Source: Ligustrum vulgare (Eukaryota > Streptophyta > Magnoliopsida > Lamiales > Oleaceae). Taken from it: 64,000 bases of DNA. A program made the translations under genes and the position numbers. The first letter of the stretch is position 1. The number at the start of each line of letters is the position of its first letter. Shown one piece after another: positions 11,273-21,044 of this stretch. The DNA is taken from contig OY743181.1 in NCBI GenBank assembly GCA_963555705.1, positions 31,686,513 through 31,750,512 of the forward strand. Direction: 5' to 3'. Under the pieces are notes generated by a model. The model had not been told where the DNA came from. It ran no database searches and saw nothing but the letters and a program-made list of their open reading frames with translations.

Positions 11273-12930
11273 TGGTGTGAAATAATATCGCAAGTGTACG
11301 ATATCGCTAACAAGTAGTAAAAGTGGACTTTTAAGTCCGAGTTGTCGATCCCACGAGGACTATTTATTCGTTATCGATTTACTTTGATTCCAAAACTAAA
11401 AACAAAAATTAACTAAGAAAATAAAATACCGAACAATCCAAAAACGACAATAAAATTGAGAATCAATTAAATAAACGAATCAATTAAAATGAAAATAACA
11501 AATTAAACTAAAAACAATTAACGAAAAGCAAGAAATAAAGTGGTGGATTTTGAACAATTGAATGAATATCGGGATTAACGAATTCGAAATAACGTTCTAG
11601 CTTAATTTCTCATCTCAAGTTGTTTTCTAAAATTGTAATTGGTCGAATTCACGCATATATCTAATTTACCTCTCTCGAGTTCAAATTAGACCTATTTAAC
11701 TAAGTCAACCATGTATCTCTACAGCGGGTCAGAGTTCTCCTTAGCTAAATGCATTAAATTTCCTAAGAATTCCTAAGTGACCACATGCAACCACAAATTC
11801 ATATCTCTATCTTTTTGTTGAAATTGCCGGATTTTATTACGTGATCTAATTGTTAACTCACCTCTCGGATTATGAAAACAACCATTAATTCATGAATTGG
11901 AGATCAAGCAATTCAAGCATTAAACGCAATAATAAAATCAATACATGAAAATAAAGTGCCAACTTGAGAGTTAAAATCAAACTAAAATATTAAATCTATA
12001 TCGTCAATCCCGATTTTAAAAATTTAGCTACGCATGTTTTTGGAAGAAAAAGAAATAAATAATAACGTAAATAAAACTCGAAGTTTGGAAAATTGAAGAA
12101 TTGACATCACCAATTAATTTCCTGCCTAGTTCCTCTGTCTTGTGCCCAGCCGTCCCTAATTATGATTCACTCGGTCTTATCATTTTTTTCTTCCAACCTC
12201 CACCTCAAAAGCTGTGTATGTATATGTGTAACAATGATAAATATCACAACTTTTTACTTCTCTCCTCTCTCACGGCTGAACTCCTTTTGTGTGTGTATAT
12301 ATATATATATATATAACCACCAAACCAACCTCAATTCTTGTGCCTATCTCTGCCAATTTGTATACATCCTCCAATAGCCAATTATTTCTCTCCAATTAGA
12401 AATGTATATATATGTATATCTCCAGCCCTCTCCTCTCTTCAATGCAATGGCCGACCACTATTTTTACTCCCTTTCACTTTGTCTCCTCAATTAGCTTCCA
12501 ATTTGTTCTCTCGGCTCTGTTTCAACTCACGGCTGCGTGCTCTCTCCCTTTTCTTCCCCTCACGGCTGCTTGTGTATATACATTAATAGGTTTTTAAACT
12601 CCACTTAGTCATGCAATAATTTGGGTCAAAAGTTTTCCTTGCAATTGATTATGAGGCCCAAGTAATATTTGGTAGATTTTACTACTAAAGCCTCATTTTT
12701 GCCAAATAATTCATTTTGACCTCTTATCTTCGTTTTATCGTCAATTGCATCCAAAATTGAGTTTTTCCATCAACTTGTTGAATAATTACTTCAATTCCTC
12801 ATTTTCTTGATTTCGGGATAAAAACCTGAAATAATGTCAAATAAACACAAACTAAATAGAATTTATTCGAGAAAAATAAAATAATATCCTAATTTCGACA
12901 GATAAATAAGTGTATAAAATACACTTATCA
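11273..12930 (-). repeat. 5' LTR of unit B (1658 bp)
   Basis: TG...CA ends match the LTR at 4742-6429. The right edge is sharp: sequence after 12930 (GTGGTGAATC) belongs to a different repeat. The target-site duplication cannot be tested because the partner flank is outside the window; GTGGT would be the expected 5-mer. Confidence 0.9.
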
Positions 12931-12966
12931 GTGGTGAATCGAGTATTTAGAACTCGGGGCGCTACA
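12931..12966 (+). repeat. 3' tail of a Tekay-like LTR, cut by the Athila array
   Basis: The 36 bases end AACTCGGGGCGCTACA and align with the last bases of the solo LTR at 52166-54592 (GAACCCGGGGCGTTACA). The rest of that LTR should lie left of the array, outside the window. Confidence 0.55.
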
Positions 12967-13659
12967 CCTTTACCTCCCCAAATAGCAGCCGAATCTCATC
13001 AAACTGCCTTTGGAATGCTATCATCATGTAGAATTGCTTGTTGTCCTCTTTAGATGATGATGTTCTTTCCCTGTCGACATGATAAGTTACCAAGAAAATA
13101 AATAAAGTATCATTACATGTCTTTACTCTCGTGTATCACAATATTTGGCTTTTTATGGTAATAATCTCACCACTTTCGTCTTTTTCCTCTCTTTATTCCC
13201 TTTGTCCAAGTTCTCTAAAGAACCAATCAAATGATTCTAGACATAAGGTAATGGAAGTCACTAGGAAAAAATGGATTGAAAAATTTTCAAGAATTTCAAG
13301 AAAGTTGTTCTTGATGAATGAATTTTTTTTAAAACAAGAAGGATTTATGAAAATACCATTGCCACAAAAATAACTAAAGGAATATAAAAAAAAAATACCA
13401 AGAATCTAATGAAATTCAAAAAAGTGTTTCTTGAATTTTCGAATTTTTTCAGTTTTGTTTGGGATATTTTTGAATTTTTGGAATTAAATTTTTCTTTTGA
13501 CGAAAATTAACCCAACAATCCAGCAACTAAAAAAATAATAATTCATATTTGAAGAACTTGATTTTTTTTCTTCAGGAAAACACAAATTATTGGAATTAAT
13601 GACAAGAAAACAAAAAAAGTAATAAGGAAAAAAAATAAGAAACCAAAATTTAGAGCTCA
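12967..13659. other. No supported gene
   Basis: AT-rich DNA. A short minus-strand open stretch near 12970-13075 (reads QFYMMIAFQRQF) is followed by a GAG-GTAAAG splice-donor-like site and could be a decayed exon or transposon remnant. I do not recognise it. Confidence 0.4.
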
Positions 13660-14200
13660 GCTCTAATACTAACTGATGTGAATTCTTATGTGAATCACTG
13701 AAATTAATGAAATTAATACTGGAACGTCTGAAAAGTACTAAATTCAGATTGAAAAAGACAGTAGGATCTTAACTCGAGTCTTAGACTCAAAAACCTAAAA
13801 TATTGAAATCTTAAACCCATTGAGATGCGGAGACAAGAACCAAGATCTTGGGGCGTAGGGCTCCCAAGTAAAAAATTATGGTTATTCCTTAAATATCTAA
13901 AACTAAGGTGATCGGTGATGTATGAACCATTCACCATGCAAGGAACTAAAACAACTTCAAAAGGAGAGGTGTGAAGCAACTCACAAGCTCATGCTCATGC
14001 AAAGGCCTAGCCTTAAGTTCAACACAACTTTATTGAATGCTGCTTATCTTTCAAAGCTTCGTCTTCCATGCTTAGGACCTCGCTTCTACACATCCCACTT
14101 GCATAGGATGCTACTCAAGGTCTCAGAATACAACTCTAAACATTTTAAAGCCATGCCTTATATAAATGCTCGTGTATAGTGCCCGCAGCCGCCTCCATTA
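13660..14200 (-). mobile_element. Decayed LTR with degenerate iMet primer site
   Basis: The minus strand ends a TG...CA-type unit with CACATCA at 13674, followed by TTAGTATTAGAGC, a mutated version of the initiator-Met PBS TGGTATCAGAGC. Inside, the stretch around 13815-13840 (ATGCGGAGACAAGAACC) resembles the palindrome-family LTRs near 28335 and 63155. A TATATAA box lies at about 14158 on the minus strand. The right edge is not resolved. Confidence 0.35.
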
Positions 14201-14424
14201 TCGAAAAAAACAAGATCGGTTGTTGGCTGCCACGTCACTTGTACAAAAATCAAGGTCAACAAAAATAATTAAAAAGGACCAGATACATGTTTGCTGGGAG
14301 AGAAGCTACATGTGGAAAACGAATCTCATTTATCAAACAAAGATTACAATTCACTGTAGACATTGAGAAAAGTATATATTGCAGAGAGAATATTTCAATC
14401 TTAAACAGCAGCATAAAACACAAA

Positions 14425-14552
14425 GGGTGATTATCACCTCCGGGCTTACCCTCGAGGTGTCCGTCCCCTCACATGGAGGGGGTGGGCTCCACCCATTCCA
14501 TGTGAGGAGGGGTCACCTCGGGGGTAAACTCCGAGGTGCTTTTATCATTTTT
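14425..14552. repeat. Long imperfect hairpin, MITE-like, in the TANGLED1 3' flank
   Basis: Two arms of about 50-60 bp are inverted copies: CACCTCCGGGCTTACC...CCCTCACATGGA pairs with TCCATGTGAGG...GGGGTAAACTCCGAGGTG, around a short loop near 14485. It begins 18 bases after the gene's stop codon, so it probably lies in the 3' UTR. No clear target duplication was seen. Confidence 0.7.
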
Positions 14553-14569
14553 CAAACCGAAACATTCAT

Positions 14570-15871
14570 TCACATTCTCCTAGGCAAGAATCGCACTGGC
14601 GTTGAAATCGGACGCTGTTTCATTGTGTTGATGGCATCATTCTTTTGTACAGATTTTCTGCCCTTCAACGGCGACACGAACCTGTTAGCAATTCTTGACG
14701 GCGAAAATGACCTTCGAAGCTTTGCTGCAGCTGAAACCTTTGGTGATTTTTTCCCTATAATATTTGTGGCAGCTCGTGTAGGAGAAATTGAAAGCGGGGG
14801 GCTCCTAATTTTCACTTGAAACTTTGATGCAGAAGGCAAAGGAGGGGGGGACTTGATCAAAAACTTGTGCGGAACTTGTTTATTATTACTTGCAATGACT
14901 GGTGACTTAGTCTTGCAAAACTTTTGATGCTGTGATGTTGGCGATGAATGGAACAGTGGATTGGGAAATAGTACTGTCTTTCTAGCCCAAGGTCTATTCC
15001 TCGGAGACACTCTATTGGCAATGTATCTGCAATTTTCTTTGTCACACTCTCTCTTGAAGTTTATTCTGGACTTAGCTCGTTGGAGAGTTGGGTTATCGTC
15101 GGATTCTGATCGCATTGTTTGTAATGCCACTTGTTTTTCTCGCTTTCTTCGTGCTCGGAGTTGGGTGTTTTCTGGGTTTGTCAGCCTCCTTTCTGCGAGT
15201 GGAGTTTTGGGGTCATCAATTTCAATGACAATGGGTTTCTTTGTCTTGGAAGATACTGCTTCAACTATGTTTCTTGCAAATTCACTTGCTTGTACAATTT
15301 CTCCCATTGTTTCTCCTAAAAGCATTGCTGGCAGTGACATTCGCCGCCATTCCCATTCGTCGTCTGAAGATCTTCGAGAATTGACATTCTTCTTCATCCT
15401 TTAAATAAGAAAAAAAATCACGGAATTGTAAAATTCCGTTAAAATAAAATTGAAATTTGAATTTGAATTAGGAAATAAATAAAAAGAGAGAGAGAAATGA
15501 TTGAACCTGATTGACTCTTGTTTACACCTAAGACTGGTCTGCAAATAGCCTCTGGTACTGCGAGGACTGAGAGTCACACCGGATATCATTTTCGTCCCAA
15601 CTGTTACAGTGTACTGAAGCTCTTGTAATCGAGCCATACATCTCTCCACCTTCAAAATTTTTAATGGAAACGAACACCCCATTTAATTTAATTCAAACAT
15701 CTAAACATCAATTTAAAGATTCAGTCGTTCAAATTCAATTCAAATCAATCATCCAAACAAAAACCTATTCTTGATTCGTACCTTATTAACAGTTTCTCTG
15801 AGAAGAATGGGGTTCAGAGGCGGTGGCACCACCACTTTCATCAGCTGCTTCGGTGGGGTTCTTGCAACCAT
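14570..15871 (-). CDS. TAN1: TANGLED1-like microtubule-binding protein (three exons)
   Basis: Coding exons are 15782-15871, 15507-15649 and 14570-15398, with GT-AG introns and consistent phases, giving 353 residues. The start MVARTPPKQ is the first ATG after a GA/TG-rich leader. The protein is basic and Ser/Pro-rich without membrane segments. Family hallmarks seen: [98 protein letters not shown] and a C-terminal RFLPRRM. Known TANGLED proteins bind microtubules and mark the plant cortical division site after the preprophase band disperses, guiding the phragmoplast. Arabidopsis TAN is, from memory, about 470 residues, so this one is shorter, mainly in the Ser-rich middle. No frameshift or stop is visible. 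An unrelated paralogue is unlikely. Confidence 0.9.
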
Positions 15872-15899
15872 TTTCTGCCCTTTTTGCACAACGAAACGT

Positions 15900-15901
<2 letters not shown>

Positions 15902-15962
<61 letters not shown>
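15902..15962. repeat. Compound CT/CA microsatellite in the TAN1 5' leader
   Basis: (CT)n is followed by (CA)n about 30 bases upstream of the start codon, so the transcript would carry a TG then GA repeat just before the ATG. Confidence 0.9.
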
Positions 15963-16019
15963 GAGAGTAGTTTCTCAAACTCAGTTCAGCTGGGAAGTGA
16001 AGAAGGTCAACTAGAAAAA

Positions 16020-16995
16020 GTCATTTTTGCTGTAACGGATAGTAAAGTGTTGTTTCAACGGTCGAATTCTTTGCGGAAAAACATACGTAAAACGGCTAGT
16101 TTTCATTATTTCGATTCAATATATATATTTATTTTTATTTTTTTTCGAAACTGTCTACGTTACATTCCACAGTTTGACTCTGATACATGCGCAAAGCTGG
16201 GTCACCCAAGGCAGGAAAATATGTACGTTAGAGCATGTTTACGAAAATTTTCATAACTACTTTTCAAACTCAATCTCAATCATATTCTTAGTTAAACCAA
16301 TTATTTTTTACCTTTTAAACATTTTTAAACCACACATTCATAAAAAAAAATAAATAAATAAATAAAAAAAATACAAAAATTAAAATTTTGCACATTACCA
16401 AATAGGTTCTTAGTTTTAGTATTTTTATGAATTTTAGAATTTTATTTTACGACTAGAATTAATTAAGCAATTACGGGTTAATTATATCCAAAGAAAATTG
16501 CACCCCATAATACATTTTGATTTGCATCAACAAAGATGATAGTTTAATAATTTTGACAAATATATTAATTTGTGGCTTATTTAGCATCTAAAGAATTTTC
16601 AACTCAACATGAATAACTCTTATATTGATTTGATTTGTCTTGAAAAGTTGTACAAAAAAGTAAATCAAATCTCCTAAAAAAAACTACCTAGAACCATCGC
16701 AACCACCAAATTGGGACTTTGGGGGGGGGGGGGGGGGGGGTGGGGTGTAAAAATAGAAACTGTCATTTCATCTTTCAAAACACATTTGTCATTGTAATTG
16801 GTCGAACCCTACATATCAAAAATCATCTCCCGTCTAAAATATGTAGATTTCAGCACCAGACAGTGTCCCACTCACCTACTATTACCATTCAAATCGTGTC
16901 CAGTACTCCACCATTTTTACCATCAAATCCTCCCTCATCCAATGTCCAAGAGACCGAAGGCTCTCCACTGCCAACCGTTGATCGATCAGAAGATT
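16020..16995. other. Intergenic DNA, no supported gene
   Basis: AT-rich upstream region of TAN1. It contains an uninterrupted G run at about 16722-16741 and no convincing coding frame. Core promoter elements of TAN1 may lie in the left part but none is distinctive. Confidence 0.6.
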
Positions 16996-17000
16996 TGTAA

Positions 17001-17266
17001 GAGCATTCCCAATGAGACATTGTCTAGATATAATGTCTAGCTATTTTTTGACAAATGGCAAGAATTTCTTACGTGGCATAATTAATGCTAGACATTGTCT
17101 AGCATTAATTTAATAATTTTTATCCAATTAAAATATTTTTCCGTCTTTCATTTTTTCATGAAAACTAATAATAATTTGTCACGTATACAAGATGAATATT
17201 GTTGCATTGGAGAAGTTTTTAATGTATTTGTCACATATACATAGTGGATATTGTCTCATTGGAGAT
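17001..17266. mobile_element. MITE split by an LTR element (rest at 21036-21037)
   Basis: Left end GAGCATTCCCAATGAGACA and right end TGTCTCATTGGAGATGC are inverted repeats. TGTAA flanks both sides (16996-17000 and 21038-21042). The LTR element at 17267-21030 was inserted within the right terminal repeat, leaving only its last bases on the far side. The body has nested palindromes around TAGACATTGTCTA (about 17090-17112). The superfamily is not certain. Confidence 0.65.
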
Positions 17267-18281
17267 TGATATGATCTGGACCAGGTATCGAAGGGCGAAG
17301 TCGAGTCATCGGCAATATGACAGTGATCTACGTGCAAAACGGAGCAAGTTCCATGTTGGAATCGAGCCGAGAAGGCGAAAGGATCAAGTCGAGCCGAGAA
17401 AACGAAGTTATTTGGGCAAAAAATCCATCACGGCTGTAATGGATGACCTTCACGGCCGTAACCTATATATTCACGGCCGTAACCTATATATTCACGGTCG
17501 TAATCAATTATCGAAGAAAAATGAAGAATTTCTGCAGAACGAGGCTTACGGCCGTAAGCCTGGAAGTTACGGCCGTAACATTCAAAAAAGGGAGACTTCA
17601 CGGCCGTAAGAAATTCGTCACGGTCGTAAATAATAAACACATTTTTTATCAGAAAGGCCTTTATCGCCGTAAAAGAATTATTCACGGCCGTAAATGAGTA
17701 GTGGCCAGATTTTTCGGATTTTTAAATATTTTATTCCTTTTTTAGTTTTTAGGTTATTTTCCTATTTTAGAATTTTAGTTTAATTAGAATTCTATTTTGA
17801 GTAAATTAGATGCTAGGTTATTTTGCTTATTTATATTCCTTTCCATTCATTGTAAAAAAAAACAGTTAAGTTTGAGTTTGAGATTAATATTATTTGAGAG
17901 AGTTTTCTCCAATTGAAAGGTTGAGGAGTCCCTTTTGTATTCTTCGAGAACAAATCTAACTTATCAAATATTGTGAAATATTTGTGGCGTTGAACTTATC
18001 AAATATTCGCGAGAATATTTGTAGTGTTTCCAATTAGAATCTTATCAAGGAAATTGAAAAGTCCTTGTGGTGTTTCGAAAACCTTGGATCTTAATTCCAC
18101 ATCGTCAATTTCTTGCGTCGTGAATATTGGCTCAAGGTCCTATCATCAATTTTATCTTTCCAGTATTTTAATTATTGTGTTCTTGTTTATTTTCGTGTTT
18201 AAATCTGATCTAGATCTTTCCTAGGTTTTAATTTCGTTATTCCGCGTTGTTCGACGAGATTCCCCGACTGGGATCTCATCA
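17267..18281 (+). repeat. 5' LTR (1015 bp) of the palindrome-family element
   Basis: Begins TGATATGATC and ends GATCTCATCA. It contains about ten near-palindromes of the form WTYACGGCCGTAA between about 17428 and 17697, one unit more than the 3' LTR. A decayed GAGACATTGT-rich MITE abuts it on the left. Confidence 0.88.
17428..17697. repeat. Cluster of TTACGGCCGTAA-like palindromes, 5' LTR
   Basis: About ten copies of (T/C)ACGG(C/T)CGTAA are spaced roughly 20-50 bases apart in the first half of the LTR (the U3 side). The spacers are AT-rich and do not repeat throughout. The equivalent 3' LTR cluster is at 20198-20447 with about nine copies. Confidence 0.9.
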
Positions 18282-18283
18282 TC

Positions 18284-18295
18284 TGGTATCAGAGC
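18284..18295 (+). other. Primer binding site, initiator tRNA-Met
   Basis: TGGTATCAGAGC, two bases after the 5' LTR end; a perfect match to the common plant iMet primer site. Confidence 0.92.
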
Positions 18296-18658
18296 TTGGA
18301 TCTAGATTTAGTTCTTGGTATTTTTGATATTTTCTTGTTCTTCGTGTCAGTCATAAATTTTTTTTTTCAGTTTGATCCATAAGAGTCAGTCCCAAAAATT
18401 CAAAAGTGTTTTTATTGTTCGTTTCTCGTCCAAATCCAATTCCGTTTTTTCTGTCATACTCGTAGTCAAATTTTCTGGCAGATTAAAAAAAAATCAAATA
18501 TTCCGAGAATTTCTTAATTTTTTACTTTTCGTATCTTCCATAAATTCCTTGATTGTTGATCCTTGGTTTGTTCTTGGGTGAAATTTGAAGGGATTGAGTG
18601 TGATACACGAGTGAAAATAAACACGAGAGGAATTTTTGTTTGTCTTTGAAAACTAATC

Positions 18659-19513
18659 ATGTCTCGCAGGGAAAAATCTCCATCAACAGGTGACCACAAG
18701 AATTTTAAACAGATGGAGGCCATGAAGGTAAAACTTGAGAGATTGATGGCTAGGATGGATAGAAGGGAAGCAGAACTTGCTCAATGGGAAAAGGACCAAC
18801 ATCAGGCTGATTCTGGGGCTAGGAGGCATAAGGGGCGTGAAGCCAATTCTAGAGGTGGAGATGGGGGTGATGAAAGGACATTGAAGCTAAAAGAGACATC
18901 AAAACGGGAGAGCGGTGATCATGTTCACAAAAGGAGGGAGGAACCGAAAACCAAAGGTAAAAATAATTCTGATTCCAAGCCTCTTAAGGATGAAAATGTT
19001 AAGTGCTTTAAATGTTTGGAACGGGGTCACATTGCACTTGATTGTCCACGTAAAAATGTTAGGGGTGATAGTGAAGGGGCGAAAAGTGTTGTGGTGGACA
19101 AGTCAATTATTGATAAGCATGCTCTTAGCGTTAGGCGTAAGGTGAATGTTTTAGATAATGTGGAAGGGCAGAAGGATAATATTTTTCGCACTAGATGCAT
19201 CGTGAATGATAAAGTGTGCAGCATGGTAATTGACGGGGGAAGTTGTACTAATGTAGTTAGTACAATGTTGGTGGAAAAATTAGGCTTACCTTTAATGAAA
19301 CATCCAACACCTTATAAATTACAATGGTTGACTGAGTCAGGGGAAGTTAAGGTGAAGAGACAGGCCTTGGTGACATTTTCTTTTGGTGGGTATTCGGATG
19401 AGGTAATTTGTGACGTGGTACCAATGCAAATTAGTCACATATTGTTGGGGAGACCTTGGCAACATGAAAGGGTTGTGCTACATGATGGGTATACGAATAA
19501 ATACAGCTTGTAA
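18659..19513 (+). CDS. Truncated Gag-protease of the palindrome-family gypsy element
   Basis: The 284-residue frame starts with a charged helical region (residues 15-50), then a Lys/Glu/Arg-rich linker. A CCHC zinc knuckle CFKCLERGHIALDC (CX2CX4HX4C) lies near residues 116-129. The aspartic protease has VIDGGSCTNVVS near residue 190 and HILLGRPWQ near 259, typical of plant Ty3/gypsy. The catalytic triplet reads DGG instead of DTG/DSG; related plant elements also use this form. The capsid core expected upstream of the knuckle is missing. The frame stops at a TAA just after NKYSL; the same frame stays readable beyond it, so this is probably a premature stop. Residual function is doubtful. Confidence 0.85.
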   Translation: MSRREKSPSTGDHKNFKQMEAMKVKLERLMARMDRREAELAQWEKDQHQADSGARRHKGREANSRGGDGGDERTLKLKETSKRESGDHVHKRREEPKTKGKNNSDSKPLKDENVKCFKCLERGHIALDCPRKNVRGDSEGAKSVVVDKSIIDKHALSVRRKVNVLDNVEGQKDNIFRTRCIVNDKVCSMVIDGGSCTNVVSTMLVEKLGLPLMKHPTPYKLQWLTESGEVKVKRQALVTFSFGGYSDEVICDVVPMQISHILLGRPWQHERVVLHDGYTNKYSL

Positions 19514-19606
19514 AAGGGGGAAAAGTTTACTCTAATGCCACTATCTCCAACTGAAGCCCTGAAAGATCAATTGAAAGTGAAAAGTGAGTTTGAGGAGAAA
19601 AATAAG

Positions 19607-19768
19607 AGAGTTGAGGCCACGACCTCAGAAAAAGGAGAGGGAGTGGAAATTGAATAAAAGAGAGTTGAGGCCACGACCTCAGAAAAAGGAGAGGGAGTGA
19701 AAAATAAAGAAAAGAAGGTTGAGGTACAAACCTCAGAAAAAGGAGAGACTGAGTGCAAAAAGCAAAAA
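19607..19768 (+). repeat. Three 54-bp tandem repeats
   Basis: Copies start at 19607, 19661 and 19715. Each contains GTTGAGG and CCTCAGAAAAAGGAGAG. The repeat is a multiple of three and downstream of the stop it would read as repeats of a Glu/Lys-rich peptide, consistent with a spacer of the original polyprotein. Confidence 0.85.
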
Positions 19769-20038
19769 AAAAAGAGAGTCTACCACAAAGATGAGTCTAT
19801 TTGCACTTACTCGCGCTAACACACCCCTCTCCAATTCTTTAAAATCTGTTTTACAGGTACCGAAGTCAAACCATGAACTTAAGGCGGGAAATAAATTCAT
19901 TGGCAAAAATGAGCAGCCCAAAAGTATAAAAGATCGCACGAAGCTTAAAAATGATCATCAAGCCCAGGAGAGCAAGAGGAATTTGAAAAGCCGACCAAAA
20001 ATTGATTCGAGGTCGAATCCTTTTCAAGAGAGGGAGTA
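19769..20038 (+). pseudogene. Residual polyprotein C-terminus and purine tract
   Basis: A plus-strand frame here reads RSNPFQERE shortly before the LTR. The Ty3/gypsy polyprotein at 63.8-64 kb has a similar SRTNPFQ stretch after its integrase C-terminal domain. This suggests the element formed by an internal deletion joining protease to the end of pol. The PPT is AAGAGAGGGAG at about 20025-20036, just before the LTR. Confidence 0.5.
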
Positions 20039-21030
20039 TGATATGATCCGGACCAGGCATCGAAGGGCGAAGTCGAGCCATCGGCAATATGACAGTGATC
20101 TACGTGCAAGATGGAGCAAGTTCTATGTTGGAATTGAGCCGAGAAGGCGAAAGGATCAAGCCGAGCCGAGAAAACGAAGTTATTTGGGCAGAAAATCCAT
20201 CACGGCCGTAATGGATGACCTTCACGGCCGTAACCTATATATTCACGGCCGTAATCAATTATCGAAGAAAAATGAAGAATTTCTACAGAACGAGGCTTAC
20301 GGCCGTAAACCTGGAAGTTACGGCCGTAACATTCAAAAAAGGGAGACTTCACGGCCGTAAGAAATTCGTCATGGCCGTAAATAATAAATACAGTTTTGAT
20401 CAGAAAGGCCTTGACGGCCGTAAAAGAATTATTCACGGCCGTAAATGAGTAGCGGCCAGATTTTCCGGATTTTTAATTATTTTATTCCTTTTTTAGTTTT
20501 TAGGTTATTTTCCTATTTTAGAATTTTAGTCTAATTAGAATTCTATTTTGAGCAAATTAGATGCTAGGTTATTTTGCTTATTTATATTCCTTTCCATTCA
20601 TTGTAAAAAAACAGTTAAGTTTGAATTTGAGATTAATATTATTTGAGAGAGTTTTCTCCAATTGAAAGGTTGAGGAGTCCCTTTTGTATTCTTCGAGAAC
20701 AAATCTAACTTATCAAATATTGTGAAATATTTGTGGCGTTGAACTTATCAAATATTCGCGAGAATATTTGTGGCGTTTCCAATTAGAATCTTATCAAAGA
20801 AATTGACAAGTCCTTGTGGTGTTTCGAAAACCTTGGATCTCGATTCCACATCGTCAATTTCTTGCGTCGTGAATCTTGGGTCAAGGTCCGATCGTCAATT
20901 TTATCTTTTCAGTATTTTAATTATTGTGTTCTTGTTTATTTTCGTGTTTAAATCTTATCTAGATCTTTCCTAGGTTTTAATTTCGTTATTCCGCGTTGTT
21001 CGACGAGATTCCCCGACTGGGATCTCATCA
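20039..21030 (+). repeat. 3' LTR (992 bp) of the palindrome-family element
   Basis: Begins TGATATGATCC and ends GATCTCATCA. It differs from the 5' LTR by scattered substitutions and by lacking one palindrome unit. Palindromes at 20198-20447. Confidence 0.88.
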
Positions 21031-21044
21031 GAGATGCTGTAATC

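Larger units (their letters stand above)
1..12930 (-). mobile_element. Tandem Athila-like LTR retrotransposon array (internal-LTR-internal-LTR)
   Basis: Two copies of the same roughly 6.5-kb unit lie head to tail. Unit A (1-4741) lacks its 3' LTR because the window begins 98 bases inside it. Unit B is complete: 5' LTR 11273-12930, internal region 6430-11272, 3' LTR 4742-6429. The LTR at 4742-6429 serves as 3' LTR of B and 5' LTR of A. On the minus strand each unit reads LTR, tRNA-Asp-type PBS, gag-protease ORF, about 2 kb of non-coding DNA, PPT. No reverse transcriptase, RNase H or integrase is present, so the element is non-autonomous. By eye only about half a dozen substitutions separate the two LTRs, so it is young. 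Unequal LTR-LTR recombination is the likely origin. Confidence 0.9.
17267..21030 (+). mobile_element. Non-autonomous Ty3/gypsy element with palindrome-rich LTRs
   Basis: LTRs are at 17267-18281 and 20039-21030, with a perfect 5-bp target duplication GAGAT at 17262-17266 and 21031-21035. An initiator-Met PBS follows the 5' LTR and a purine tract precedes the 3' LTR. The internal region is only 1.76 kb: a truncated gag, protease, 54-bp repeats, then what looks like the C-terminal end of a pol frame. RT, RNase H and integrase are absent. The capsid core is also largely missing, so the element depends on a helper. Confidence 0.88.

Noticed and set aside
12970..13075. Possible minus-strand exon reading QFYMMIAFQRQF
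   Set aside because: Open and followed by a donor-like site but too short, unrecognised, and beside a transposon tail.
14961..15404. Plus-strand open frame of 147 codons
   Set aside because: Antisense shadow of TAN1 exon 3; the minus-strand gene has conserved motifs and splice sites.
16722..16741. G run as a possible regulatory G-quadruplex
   Set aside because: A homopolymer of this length may be slippage or assembly noise and has no supporting context.
17430..17700. CRISPR-like array suggested by the repeated palindrome
   Set aside because: Plant LTR context, irregular spacing, 12-bp units and no spacer-repeat regularity.
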